From positions 1 to 64,000 of the IMG/VR virus record IMGVR_UViG_3300034012_000625: 64,000 nucleotides of DNA; one strand, written 5' to 3'. Below, piece after piece: positions 50,525 through 59,465 of the stretch. Origin of the DNA: a virus. The notes under the pieces are model-generated. The model was not told where the DNA came from. It ran no database searches and saw nothing but the letters and a program-made list of their open reading frames with translations. The position numbers and the translations under genes are program-made. Each line of letters begins with the position of its first letter. Positions within the stretch are counted from its first letter, which is position 1.

Positions 50525-50974
50525 CTTGTACGGGCGTGTACCCTTCTTGTCGATGATAAGCGCCATCTTTCTCGGCTTGGCTTCTGGCGTGTTCGGGATG
50601 CTGACGTGCGTCCACCCACCGCCGCGCACCGGGTCAGAAAACTCACGGATCACCTGATCAAATGGCAACGTAGAAGCAATGATACGCTTTACTACCTGAT
50701 CTGGGACCATCCCCGACACACGAATATCTGCCGCTGTACCGTGACAATGCTGACTTGTCTTCGACCCCTTGATCGCCTTGTTGACCTCTGGGCTGCGGTA
50801 GGCCGAGTTGATGCTGATTGGCTTGCCTAGCATCGCTCGCAACGACTCCAAGAACGCTGCTAACCTTTTCAAGTTTATTAGATGATCATTCTGCGGAGTA
50901 TTGTCTAAACCATGCCTCGCCGCATAGTCGCTGACGGTCATTTCCTCCAGCGTGAAATGGGGCGATAGCTTCAT
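50513..50974 (-). CDS. endolysin, M15A-type peptidase
   Basis: A 153-residue peptidase that cleaves peptidoglycan peptides. Residues 1-30 form the FTLEEMTVSDYAARHGLDN opening. Zinc ligands lie in SQHCHGTAADIRV (His ... Asp, near 80) and WTHVSI (His near 122), with INSAYRSPEVNKAI before them. No signal peptide is seen, so it needs the holin encoded directly upstream. Confidence 0.92.
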   Translation of the reverse strand: MKLSPHFTLEEMTVSDYAARHGLDNTPQNDHLINLKRLAAFLESLRAMLGKPISINSAYRSPEVNKAIKGSKTSQHCHGTAADIRVSGMVPDQVVKRIIASTLPFDQVIREFSDPVRGGGWTHVSIPNTPEAKPRKMALIIDKKGTRPYKSGG

Positions 50975-51465
50975 TTCTTCATCAACTCCTTGGTCTTCTC
51001 CTTGCTGCTCTGGCTAGAGCCAAAGAAGAAGTTCAAGATGGTAGCCACCACCGTACCAAGGATGAAACCAAGAACCACGTCCACAAACCTGATGTTCTTC
51101 TCTGGAATATCCGCGATAGTAATCAGGACTATGTATCCTGTAGCAAACACAGACCAGTACGTCGCAAACATGTACACAAACCGGCGTACCATAGGATCAG
51201 CATTCTCCATAGCCTTTTCCTGCATCTCCCGCGCGTCCTGCGTGTTCTTCAAATCCAGTTCTGCCATGAACTCTGCATGTTTCATGGCCGCCATTTGGAT
51301 CTCTGCCAGTTTGGTGTCATCCAGCACACCGTTCTCGTTAGGCTCCAGCTTGATGCCGAGCTTTTCCTCGACATGACCCAAGCCCTGCTCAAGCACAGAG
51401 TCGGCCACCTTCTGTAGCCCTGCGCCTGCGAGCTGCGTCAAGATCGGTGCAAGTAATGGCAGCAT
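50971..51465 (-). CDS. holin (GTA/3TM-type)
   Basis: A 164-residue protein with an amphipathic N-terminal helix, a charged middle (IQMAAMKHAEFMAELDLKNTQDAREMQEKA), and two clear membrane helices near 105-150 (MFATYWSVFATGYIVLITIA; VVLGFILGTVVATILNFFFG). It overlaps the endolysin gene by four bases. It makes the membrane lesion that releases the endolysin. Confidence 0.85.
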   Translation of the reverse strand: MLPLLAPILTQLAGAGLQKVADSVLEQGLGHVEEKLGIKLEPNENGVLDDTKLAEIQMAAMKHAEFMAELDLKNTQDAREMQEKAMENADPMVRRFVYMFATYWSVFATGYIVLITIADIPEKNIRFVDVVLGFILGTVVATILNFFFGSSQSSKEKTKELMKK

Positions 51466-51468
51466 GGC

Positions 51469-51834
51469 TTACGCGGCTTCCTGTGCTACCCACGAAGTTG
51501 TTGCTTCATCCCAGCTGTACATCTGGCCGTCAGTAGGCATATCTACCGGCGCCTTCCACTGGCAGGTAGCCTCGTCCAATACCCAGCTTGCATACGTCTT
51601 GGGCGGAATAAACGCATCACGCTGCTCGTCATAGGTGAAGCCGATACCAGCGTAGTTCTTGCGCTTGTTGCCGTTGTAGCTGGTCTGCTTCCACGTACCG
51701 CCAAACAGCTTCTCGCAGAACGCTGCGCCAATGTATTCCTTCTCCACGCCGTTAGCGTCCGCTGTGTCGCGGTTGTCAACGACGATCACTTGTTCGACCA
51801 CGTTGCCGGGGCCAAGTTTCGCAAAGTGCGCCAT
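51469..51834 (-). CDS. conserved virion-cluster protein
   Basis: A 121-residue protein (MAHFAKLGPGNVVEQVIVVD ... QTSYNGNKRKNYAGIGFTYD ... WKAPVDMPTDGQMYSWDEATTSWV). This block is common in aquatic phages, often near fibre genes, with unknown function. AGGAG precedes the ATG at 51834, which overlaps the stop of the oxygenase gene. Confidence 0.78.
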   Translation of the reverse strand: MAHFAKLGPGNVVEQVIVVDNRDTADANGVEKEYIGAAFCEKLFGGTWKQTSYNGNKRKNYAGIGFTYDEQRDAFIPPKTYASWVLDEATCQWKAPVDMPTDGQMYSWDEATTSWVAQEAA

Positions 51835-52442
51835 CAATCTTCTCCTAGTTGCAGTCCAGTCAAACTCTCATCGACACCGATGTGTCCTTTGAGAAAAGTG
51901 TTAAACGCGATGCTCACGCGGGTTTCATTCCCGACCTTCGTCTCGACCATGTGTTCCAGATGCGACGGGAACAAAATCAGATCCCCCGCGCCTACCTCGA
52001 ACCACCAGCTCTCCGAGTTCCAGTGATTCCATGTGGCCGGTTGTACTTTGATCCGCTCGTAGCCGCTCTTGTAGAAATAGATCTTGTCCACTTCTCTGTC
52101 AGCCTGCGGGTAGAACACGCCAGAGATGAAGCTATTCGGATGCGCGTGCTTGTGGTGGTACTGACCTGGATCTGTGTAGTTCGCCCACGACTGCGTGACA
52201 TACAGCGCCACATCACCCTTGGGGTCATGTACCGTCTTGAAGTATTCCACCATCGCGTCTTCGATAAACTCACGGATGTCCGTCAGTTCTTTGTTGCGCA
52301 GAATCTTGCGATCATTGCTAGTCGTATTGCCTACGTTAGCGTGCTTGTCTTGGCCGAGGATGAACTCAAGTTCTGTCTTTGTCAGGTCGCGCCCAAGTCG
52401 AGCAAATCCAACAGGTAGCGGGAATAGGTTGTGGACGTTCAT
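51834..52442 (-). CDS. 2-oxoglutarate/Fe(II) oxygenase-like protein
   Basis: A 202-residue protein. QYHHKHAHPNSFISGVFYPQ (near 105), AGDLILFPSHLEHMVETKVGNETRVSIAFN (near 155-185) match phage 2OG-Fe(II) oxygenases, with His of HPNS and His of LEHMV as metal ligands and Arg for 2-oxoglutarate. It may hydroxylate a virion or host protein. The in-frame extension to 52580 lacks a ribosome binding site, while the ATG at 52442 overlaps the previous stop. Confidence 0.85.
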   Translation of the reverse strand: MNVHNLFPLPVGFARLGRDLTKTELEFILGQDKHANVGNTTSNDRKILRNKELTDIREFIEDAMVEYFKTVHDPKGDVALYVTQSWANYTDPGQYHHKHAHPNSFISGVFYPQADREVDKIYFYKSGYERIKVQPATWNHWNSESWWFEVGAGDLILFPSHLEHMVETKVGNETRVSIAFNTFLKGHIGVDESLTGLQLGED

Positions 52443-52696
52443 CCGTTCACCGCCTGTTCGTAGACACGCTGTTGTCCAGTAATCTGTTCCAACTGCTCTT
52501 CTGTGAAGATCGTGTTGATGCTGTCCTCGAACGCGCGGATTTTCTCCATGGTCTCGTGGACTTCTTCTATGGTTGGGCAAGGACGTGGGTCATCCCACAA
52601 GCTGAAGAAATTGTTCGTGATCTCCCAGCGCGCACCCGGACGTAGCAGGTGCATTGCTGTGTCGATGCCAACCATCATGTAAATTTTGTTGTCCAT
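52439..52696 (-). CDS. small conserved late protein
   Basis: An 85-residue protein (MDNKIYMMVGIDTAMHLLRP ... HETMEKIRAFEDSINTIF). The end is helical. It sits between the first fibre gene and the oxygenase. It may be a fibre-assembly factor, but nothing proves this. Confidence 0.65.
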   Translation of the reverse strand: MDNKIYMMVGIDTAMHLLRPGARWEITNNFFSLWDDPRPCPTIEEVHETMEKIRAFEDSINTIFTEEQLEQITGQQRVYEQAVNG

Positions 52697-52702
52697 AGGC
52701 TT

Positions 52703-54400
52703 TTATGAGTTTAGTTTGATAATTACGATACCGGAGCCGCCGTTATTTGCTGTAGTAATGCCACCTCCGCCGCCTCCACCTCCACTATTTGCAGTCCCTG
52801 CGCTTCCTAACGCGCCAGATGGACTGTATTTACCACCATTGCCACCTCCGCCTACGCCGCCAGCACCTGCGGTGTCTGCATCTCGAAACGTACTCCCGCC
52901 ACCTCCACCAGCATACGTAATAGAAGAGCCAGAAATAGTAGATGAAGAGCCTGCGCCGCCATTACCTGCTGTAGTTCCAGACGCACTGACGCCAACCGCA
53001 GAAGCACCACCTCCTCCACCACCAGAAAAAGTTGGACTACTATTTACATCATCTCCACCATTATTACCTTGGGATGGTGAAGTGGATGGTGTATTTCCTG
53101 TTCCTATATTTCCAGCAATACCCGCTCCGCCACCAGACCCCCCATTTTTGCCGTTTGCATTTACATTCCCACCACCACCACCGCCACCAGCAGACGTAAT
53201 TGTTGAAAATACAGAATTGCTTCCAGAGTCTCCATCATTTGCACCACCATCCAAAACTTTTCCTACACCTCCACCGCCAACCGTAATTGTATAAGTCGTA
53301 CCGGCGGTAACAGATAGTGATGTACCTGTTCTAAAACCTCCAGCTCCTCCTCCTCCATATCTACCACCCCCACCACCACCAGCGACTACCAAGTAATCAA
53401 CGCTAGTCACACCTGTAGGGCAAGTCCACTGACCGGAGCCTTTGAAGGACAGTACTCGGCTAACGGGCGCGCGATACTGGATGATAACGATGCCAGAGCC
53501 GCCTGCATACCGGCTACCGCCACCGCCTCCTGTATTAGTAGAACCAGCACTGCCGCCTTGAACTGGACTGGTAGTACTTGTAGCCCATGTTCCACCGTTA
53601 CCACCGCCGCCTGTGCCGCCAGTTCCTTCAACAGCTACTAATTCCCAGCCACCTCCTCCACCACCACCAGCATAGGTTACGGAAGAACCAGAAATAGATG
53701 ATGCTGTGCCATTGCCACCGTTACCAGCGGTCCCCGGGCTGGAGGTAGACGCATTAGCACCAACAGCAGATGCGCCACCACCACCGCCACCGACATAAAT
53801 GGCAGCTGCATTATCATTTGTACCGCTTCCTCCGTTGTTTCCTTGGGATGGTGCAGTTGACGGAGTATTTCCAGAACCACCCGTGCTGGTAGAAAAAGGT
53901 GAAATAGTCCCATAACCACCACCACCACCCGACCCTCCGTTTTTACCTGGATTTGAACTATTGGCTTGACCACCACCTCCACCACCAGTAGAAGTTATAG
54001 TGCTAAATACAGAATTACTCCCGTCATTACCAAGAACATCGTATGTGGTTCCATTGCTAGTAGCTCCTGCGCCTACGGTAATCGTGTAAGTTGTTCCGGC
54101 AGTAACGGATAATCCTGTGCCTGTTCTGAACCCGCCAGCGCCGCCGCCGCCAAAACTACCACCCCCACCACCACCTGCCACCACGAGATAGCTCACCTCT
54201 GACACGCCGTCAGGGCATGTCCACGAGCCGGAAGCTGTGAATGTTTCTGTGATAAGAATTGGCGATGCAGGAGGCTGTGGCCACGTACCGTTTTTGATTG
54301 CCTGCAACGCTTGGTTCAAAGACCAAATGCCCGACGCCGAAGTGGCTGTCGGGATGACAGGATTCTTTGTGATGAAGTTTCCGGGATAGTTACCGCTCAT
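52703..54400 (-). CDS. glycine-rich fibre/adhesin protein, copy A
   Basis: A 565-residue protein with two repeated domains. Each begins with a TFTASGSWTCP...GV-x2-V-x-YLVVAGGGGGG block (about 50 and 325) and continues in long glycine runs broken by GTTYTITVG and GNGGxG units. Such Gly-rich sheets form the tips of some phage adhesins. It is a paralogue of the next gene, equal in length. It probably binds the host surface. Confidence 0.78.
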   Translation of the reverse strand: MSGNYPGNFITKNPVIPTATSASGIWSLNQALQAIKNGTWPQPPASPILITETFTASGSWTCPDGVSEVSYLVVAGGGGGGSFGGGGAGGFRTGTGLSVTAGTTYTITVGAGATSNGTTYDVLGNDGSNSVFSTITSTGGGGGGQANSSNPGKNGGSGGGGGYGTISPFSTSTGGSGNTPSTAPSQGNNGGSGTNDNAAAIYVGGGGGGASAVGANASTSSPGTAGNGGNGTASSISGSSVTYAGGGGGGGWELVAVEGTGGTGGGGNGGTWATSTTSPVQGGSAGSTNTGGGGGSRYAGGSGIVIIQYRAPVSRVLSFKGSGQWTCPTGVTSVDYLVVAGGGGGGRYGGGGAGGFRTGTSLSVTAGTTYTITVGGGGVGKVLDGGANDGDSGSNSVFSTITSAGGGGGGGNVNANGKNGGSGGGAGIAGNIGTGNTPSTSPSQGNNGGDDVNSSPTFSGGGGGGASAVGVSASGTTAGNGGAGSSSTISGSSITYAGGGGGSTFRDADTAGAGGVGGGGNGGKYSPSGALGSAGTANSGGGGGGGGITTANNGGSGIVIIKLNS

Positions 54401-54412
54401 GCTTCACCTTGT

Positions 54413-56110
54413 TTAGTTAACCTTGATAATGACAATACCGCTGCCGCCGTTTTGACCAGGAGCAGACACGCTTGGAGTAATGTCGCCACCACCCCCGCCG
54501 CCTCCTCCTGTGTTGGCTACACCGGCAGAACCAACCACCGCTCCCGGACCAGCATTTGCTCCAATACCACCATTGCCCCCGCCTCCTGTGCCGCCAATGC
54601 CTGAAAATGGCCCATAAGCGCCACCACCACCGCCGCCAGCATACGTTACGGAAGAACCGGAAATTGCTGATGCTGTGCCATTGCCACCATTCCCTCTTTG
54701 ATTTCCACCATTGGTGCCATCAGCACTCGCACCACCACCACCGCCACCGCAAAATGGTGTGCTGTAAGTTCCGCCATTCCCGCCATTATTGCCTTGAGAT
54801 GGAGAAGTTGAAGGGGTATTTCCTGCGCCTCCACTTGTAGGAGCGTTTACGGTTCCAGAACCTCCGCCAGAACCACCTGCAACACCATTTGCATTACCCG
54901 CCGTATCGAATGAACCACTACCACCACCGCCGTTGGAAGTGATTGTAGAGAAAACAGAATTACCCCCACTTCCACCTTTTGATGGGGATTGACTACCTTG
55001 CCCGGCACCTCCTGCTCCTACAGTAATTGTATAAGTAGTTCCTGCCGTAACACTTAGCCCGGTACCCGTTCTAAATCCGCCTGCACCGCCGCCGCCAGCT
55101 TGATATGCCCCCGCTCCACCACCACCACCAGCTACCACCAGATAGTCCACGGTCGTTGCACCCTCTGGCGCAGTCCACGAGCCGGAAGCAGTAAAGGTAA
55201 TCAGTCGCTGTATTGGTGATACATATCTGATGATGACTATGCCAGAGCCGCCGGAGCCGCCTGCATACGATACGATTGGAGCGCCAGCAGACCCTGTGCC
55301 ACCACCGCCACCACCGGTGTTTGCCGTTCCATTAGAACCTGTTGATTGAGCGCCACCGTTACCGCCGCCACCAGAACCTCCTACTCCAGCATTTGTTGAT
55401 GCTGGTGCGGTATAACCACCACCTCCTCCACCACCAGCGTAAGTTACTGAACTACCTGACATGGTAGACGCAGTTCCGTTGCCGCCATTGCCGCCTTTGG
55501 TTCCAGAGCCATCATTGCCTACTGCGCCAGAACCACCTCCACCTCCACCTCCATACTGGGGACCTGGTGCGCTTCCGGCGCCCCCGTTATTGCCCTGAGA
55601 TGGATTGGTAAAAGGAGTGTTCCCATTCCCGCCCGGCGCACCATATGAAGAACCACCACCAGAACCACCTGCCAAACCTTGTATGGTTGAACTAGATGCT
55701 CCATAAGCACCACCGCCACCGCCATTAGCGGTGATTGTAGAAAAAATGCTATTACCGCCGTTAGATCCTACGTTAGTACCGGGACCAGCGGCGCCCCCAC
55801 TACCGCCTGCACCAACAGTTATCGTATAAGCAGTGCCTGCTGTTACAGGCAACCCACTGCCAGTTCTAAATCCACCAGCACCTCCGCCACCGGAAGAATA
55901 AGCGCCCGGAACTGTACCGCCTCCGCCGCCACCACCAGCCACAATCAAATAGTCCACCTGCGTGACACCAGCAGGACATGTCCACGTACTCGTTGCCGTG
56001 AATATTTCAGTAACTGTGAACGACTTGGGAACCGTTCCCAGCGTCCAGATACCAGACTGGCCGGGCGCAGTGGCGCTTATAAGTTGACCGGGATAGCCGT
56101 GAATAGGCAT
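54413..56110 (-). CDS. glycine-rich fibre/adhesin protein, copy B
   Basis: Also 565 residues, with the same two-domain plan (about 35 and 306). Differences from copy A concentrate in the loops between glycine runs. The copies lie 12 bases apart and face the same way, so a tandem duplication followed by divergence is likely. Confidence 0.78.
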   Translation of the reverse strand: MPIHGYPGQLISATAPGQSGIWTLGTVPKSFTVTEIFTATSTWTCPAGVTQVDYLIVAGGGGGGGTVPGAYSSGGGGAGGFRTGSGLPVTAGTAYTITVGAGGSGGAAGPGTNVGSNGGNSIFSTITANGGGGGAYGASSSTIQGLAGGSGGGSSYGAPGGNGNTPFTNPSQGNNGGAGSAPGPQYGGGGGGGSGAVGNDGSGTKGGNGGNGTASTMSGSSVTYAGGGGGGGYTAPASTNAGVGGSGGGGNGGAQSTGSNGTANTGGGGGGTGSAGAPIVSYAGGSGGSGIVIIRYVSPIQRLITFTASGSWTAPEGATTVDYLVVAGGGGGAGAYQAGGGGAGGFRTGTGLSVTAGTTYTITVGAGGAGQGSQSPSKGGSGGNSVFSTITSNGGGGSGSFDTAGNANGVAGGSGGGSGTVNAPTSGGAGNTPSTSPSQGNNGGNGGTYSTPFCGGGGGGASADGTNGGNQRGNGGNGTASAISGSSVTYAGGGGGGAYGPFSGIGGTGGGGNGGIGANAGPGAVVGSAGVANTGGGGGGGGDITPSVSAPGQNGGSGIVIIKVN

Positions 56111-56119
56111 GTCGTACCT

Positions 56120-56521
56120 TTACGAGCTGATTTGTTCGTAGCTAACTGAGAAGGCGATAGCGCTGTTCGTGCCGCTCGACACGACAATCGCCTTATCTTC
56201 CAGCAGATATGTAGCCGTGGTCTTGTCCATCACAATCAGCGACGCGAACGCCGGAACCGAGATGTTAGATGCAATCGGGAACGCGTTGCTAGAGCTGACT
56301 ACCACAGCGTTACCAGCCACAACGTTGCCGCTAGTGAAGATCATCACCGTGCAGTTTGCCGCCGTGTTAGTCTGGTTTGCCGCCACAATCTGATCTAACT
56401 TGAACACGTTGCCCGAGTTGGTGGTGTTTGTGACCAGCACAAAGTTTGCCGTGTTCGCAGGAGTCAGATATGTCGTCTGACCGTAGATTTGTGTCACATT
56501 GACAATGTTCGGATTTGGCAC
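56120..56521 (-). CDS. small fibre-cluster structural protein, GTG start
   Basis: A 133-residue beta-rich protein (V/MPNPNIVNVTQIYGQTTYLT ... FSVSYEQISS) with AGGAG before GTG. Sequences like this occur among aquatic-phage structural genes. It may be a capsid or fibre component. Confidence 0.68.
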   Translation of the reverse strand: MPNPNIVNVTQIYGQTTYLTPANTANFVLVTNTTNSGNVFKLDQIVAANQTNTAANCTVMIFTSGNVVAGNAVVVSSSNAFPIASNISVPAFASLIVMDKTTATYLLEDKAIVVSSGTNSAIAFSVSYEQISS

Positions 56522-56533
56522 AGCTATTCTCCT

Positions 56534-57049
56534 TTATGAGTGGTTAGCGTAAGCACCGTGATATTTTTCACGCGCTTCTATCGCAACAAGTTCTGCAAGT
56601 TCAAGATCATCAAAGTAGCCAATGTTCTTACGCTTTTTGTTTATATCAACGTAAACAAACCACTTTTCAGCCCTTTTGTTCCAAGATACTCCTTTGGCTT
56701 TGGAGGTGCTGTTTGCAAATAATTTTCTGTTGCTTGCATTCTGAGCGGCAGTCGCTGGCCGCAAGTTTTCAATGCGGTTGTCCAATGTGTCTCGATTGAT
56801 GTGATCAAGCTGATCAGGCACATGTCCATGATGCCATAGGAATATCAACTTATGAATGCACCAATGTTGACCATTAATCTTGGTTGTGACATATCTGGCA
56901 TCTCTTGATCCAAGATTCTTCGCGGCATAATTGCCAACCTTTGATCCCGCCTTGTTGGATCGTCCGGCGCCGGAAACCTTGCGTATCAAGTACCCATCAC
57001 TGTGGTACTCGAAAAGATCCCGCGCCATCTCTTGAGTCAATGTTGTCAT
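56534..57049 (-). CDS. HNH homing endonuclease with AP2-like domain
   Basis: A 171-residue protein. NGQHWCIHKLIFLWHHGHVPDQLDHINRDTLDNRIENLRP (about 60-98) is the HNH_3 core, and GVSWNKRAEKWFVYVDINKKRKNIGYFDDLELA (about 120-153) is an AP2-type DNA-binding domain. It is inserted between fibre-region genes with a TAA-A-ATG junction and no clear ribosome binding site. Confidence 0.93.
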   Translation of the reverse strand: MTTLTQEMARDLFEYHSDGYLIRKVSGAGRSNKAGSKVGNYAAKNLGSRDARYVTTKINGQHWCIHKLIFLWHHGHVPDQLDHINRDTLDNRIENLRPATAAQNASNRKLFANSTSKAKGVSWNKRAEKWFVYVDINKKRKNIGYFDDLELAELVAIEAREKYHGAYANHS

Positions 57050-57050
57050 T

Positions 57051-57719
57051 TTAGAATCCGAAGATCATCGCCATCGCGATGCTTTTACCTGTAGTAATGC
57101 CAGACGCTGCCGGAGCCTGACTAACCCAAGTTGTGCCGTTACTTGTCAGCACGTTGTTGGCTGTGCCGGGTGCAACAAGGTTCACCGCCGTAGTGCCGTT
57201 ACCAAGAACCACGTTGTTTGCTGTCAGCGTTGCCCTGCCTGTGCCGCCGCTCGCTACCGCCAACGGGTTTGTGATCGTCACGTTCGACGCAGCAAACTCG
57301 GTGATGTAGTTCGTTGTCTCTGCCACATTCACGCTGTCGTTGAATATGCCCATAGAGCGGCCAGCAGGAATCGTGACCGCCGTACCCGTCGGCGAAGCGT
57401 TCGAGCCATTCGAGATCACAACCGAGTTCGACAGGTTGTTGACGATGATGTACTGCTTCTCTATCGCCGGGATAAATAGCGTCTGCTGGTTGGTAATCGT
57501 GCCAACCAGATTCAGCTCTAGGTTACGCGCGGCCTGTGTTGCATTCGTGTCTGTCAGCGCGATGGCCACGTTGGAACTGGCGAACGTGACGTTGGCCGAT
57601 CCTGTGATTGCCTCTTCTAGCGCTGTACCGAGGTTGACGTTGGTTGTCGCACCCCACGTACCCGCCTGATCGCCCGTGCCGATCAACTCGATCTTTAGCT
57701 GGGAATATGTACTAGCCAT
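57051..57719 (-). CDS. virion/fibre structural protein
   Basis: A 222-residue protein starting MASTYSQLKIELIGTGDQAG TWGATTN, an opening widely shared by phage structural proteins. The rest is beta-rich with PLAVASGGTGRATLTANNVVLG, a fibre-type repeat. AGGAAAG precedes the ATG. Confidence 0.75.
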   Translation of the reverse strand: MASTYSQLKIELIGTGDQAGTWGATTNVNLGTALEEAITGSANVTFASSNVAIALTDTNATQAARNLELNLVGTITNQQTLFIPAIEKQYIIVNNLSNSVVISNGSNASPTGTAVTIPAGRSMGIFNDSVNVAETTNYITEFAASNVTITNPLAVASGGTGRATLTANNVVLGNGTTAVNLVAPGTANNVLTSNGTTWVSQAPAASGITTGKSIAMAMIFGF

Positions 57720-57728
57720 GATCTTTCC

Positions 57729-58691
57729 TTAAACTGTATTGATGACCGTCCAGGTTGCCGCGTTGCCCGTGACTATTGGTGTCCATGTGCCACCGCCGCC
57801 GGTATTAATTGCCGACCACGTAACATTACCGCCTGTTTCAATAGGCTCCCACAAGAATCTGCGGCGGGCAACATCTTGTGCCACAACCGTTTCCAGAATC
57901 CTTGCGATGAAGCTTGCACTCGCACTATCACTATCTGACGTTGCCACAGTATCAGACACGCTTGCAGCAAAGTTAGCCTGCGCAGATACCGTGATAGAAG
58001 CAGCAGCATCCTCGCTGATAGCGAAGGCGATGCTGTTGAACACTTCCAGTATATCTGTCGCATTTGCACTCTCCGCAACCGCACCTGAAATACCAAACCT
58101 GCCTACTATCTGATCCTGCGCCGCTACCGTCTCCGCCGCCACACTTGTGAACGACACCTGCGACGCTACCGTCTCGTTGCCTGCTACCGACTCACTGACA
58201 GTACCAAACCTGTTTTTCCTCGGTATTACTGCATCACTTCCTGCTGCACTCTCAGATACCTGAGAGTTCATGTTTGCCAGACTGCTGACTACATCTGCCG
58301 TCTGTACTGTTTCCGTTACCCTCGCGCCGACCGATGCCAGCGAGCTGACCGTGTCGTTGCCCGTTGCAGTCTCGGAGATCGCGCCTGTAACCGACTTGTT
58401 GCTAGCAACAGTATCGGCAGCAGCAGCAGACTCGGCAACAGCGCCGGTGACATTAAGGTTGGCAAAGTAGAAATCAGTAACAACAGCAGACTCGGCAATG
58501 TTTGCAACGATCTTGGGCTGTATCTCTGCACTGACTGTATCAGCGCCCTTGACCAACCCACCATCACCAAGACCCCAGCCATCTGACCCCCAAGCACCGT
58601 TACCCCAACCGCCGTTCGATATCAGCCGGTCATATACTGAACAGCCCCAGCCAGCCTGCCCCCATGTGCCGCTACCAAAGCCGCCATCCAC
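57729..58691 (-). CDS. repeat-rich virion protein
   Basis: A 320-residue protein. The N-terminus has GW/GxW repeats (WGQAGWGC, GGWGNGAWGSDGWG). Residues 50-265 are about ten imperfect repeats near 20 residues long with an (E/S)-(S/T)-x-A-x2-D-x-V-x-S core (VAESAAAADTVASN, ISETATGNDTVSSL and so on). The C-terminus has W-rich strands (WEPIETGGNVTWSAI). A fibrous or stalk-like part of the virion is likely. Confidence 0.7.
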   Translation of the reverse strand: MDGGFGSGTWGQAGWGCSVYDRLISNGGWGNGAWGSDGWGLGDGGLVKGADTVSAEIQPKIVANIAESAVVTDFYFANLNVTGAVAESAAAADTVASNKSVTGAISETATGNDTVSSLASVGARVTETVQTADVVSSLANMNSQVSESAAGSDAVIPRKNRFGTVSESVAGNETVASQVSFTSVAAETVAAQDQIVGRFGISGAVAESANATDILEVFNSIAFAISEDAAASITVSAQANFAASVSDTVATSDSDSASASFIARILETVVAQDVARRRFLWEPIETGGNVTWSAINTGGGGTWTPIVTGNAATWTVINTV

Positions 58692-58694
58692 ACA

Positions 58695-58868
58695 TTACCC
58701 CGCGGCCTCAAGCTCACTATCCATAAACCAACGGCTGTGCGCCTGACCATCCTCAGTTGTCCATTCCATCAGGCACCAGATATTGCCATCATCGTCCATG
58801 CGCATCTTGATGATTGGACCCTGTGGGATCACCGCTTTCAGCTTGACTACGTCGCCCTTCTTAAACAT
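58695..58868 (-). CDS. YodC/DUF2158-like small protein
   Basis: A 57-residue protein: MFKKGDVVKLKAVIPQGPII then MDDDGNIWCLMEWTTED. The GDVVKLK ... GP ... IWC-x-W pattern matches DUF2158. It sits between virion genes with a GGGGG ribosome binding site. The function is unknown. Confidence 0.7.
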   Translation of the reverse strand: MFKKGDVVKLKAVIPQGPIIKMRMDDDGNIWCLMEWTTEDGQAHSRWFMDSELEAAG

Positions 58869-58880
58869 GACTACCCCCTA

Positions 58881-59456
58881 TCAAGTTGCATCTAGGTTGA
58901 ACGAGTACGTCACGTTCAGAACATCACCGCTCACAACAGTACGGTCGCCCGGCGCTTGGAAGTCGGCCGCCGAGAACAACAAGCCAGATGTACCAGAAGT
59001 TACATTACACAAGAACGCGCCAGAGATCGTGGCATTCGCTGTCATTGTGAACGTAGCCAAAGAGGCCGAGTTGTTGATGTTCGACGGATCTGCCAGCGTG
59101 GCGTTACCAAACGTCACCTGCGGACGGGTGCCGCTGTAGCTGGAGTTCTCATCCCAGCCTGCATGGGTGTCTAACGTGTCTCCACCAGAGAACGTGGTCG
59201 ATGCCGATGTGTTGTTGATCAAGCCGATGTACCAAGCAGCCGTGTAGGTGGCGCCCTTGAAGTACTTGGTGTTCATGTCCTGCAAGCCGGTGTTGACCAC
59301 CAGGTTTGACCCCATGTCTACCCACTTCTGCTTGCCGTCTTTGTCGTAGCAAGTCACGGTGAACACACCGCCGCCCGACGCGCCTTCAGCAAAACCTGTC
59401 TTGCGCTCTACACCGCCGCTGACAGTCTCGCTGGATTTTGATTTTTCAATCGTCAT
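58881..59456 (-). CDS. virion structural protein
   Basis: A 191-residue protein. After a Ser/Lys-rich start, FTVTCYDKDGKQKWVDMGSNLVVNTGLQDMNTKYF and AWYIGLINNT mark it as a phage structural protein type found beside adaptor genes. The end is beta-rich. It may form part of the tail or fibre base. Confidence 0.75.
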   Translation of the reverse strand: MTIEKSKSSETVSGGVERKTGFAEGASGGGVFTVTCYDKDGKQKWVDMGSNLVVNTGLQDMNTKYFKGATYTAAWYIGLINNTSASTTFSGGDTLDTHAGWDENSSYSGTRPQVTFGNATLADPSNINNSASLATFTMTANATISGAFLCNVTSGTSGLLFSAADFQAPGDRTVVSGDVLNVTYSFNLDAT

Positions 59457-59465
59457 GATGACTCC

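Noticed and set aside
52686-53294. Plus-strand proline-rich frame opposite the glycine-rich adhesin
   Set aside because: Glycine codons read backwards give proline and alanine. The frame is a mirror of the GGN repeats, not a gene.
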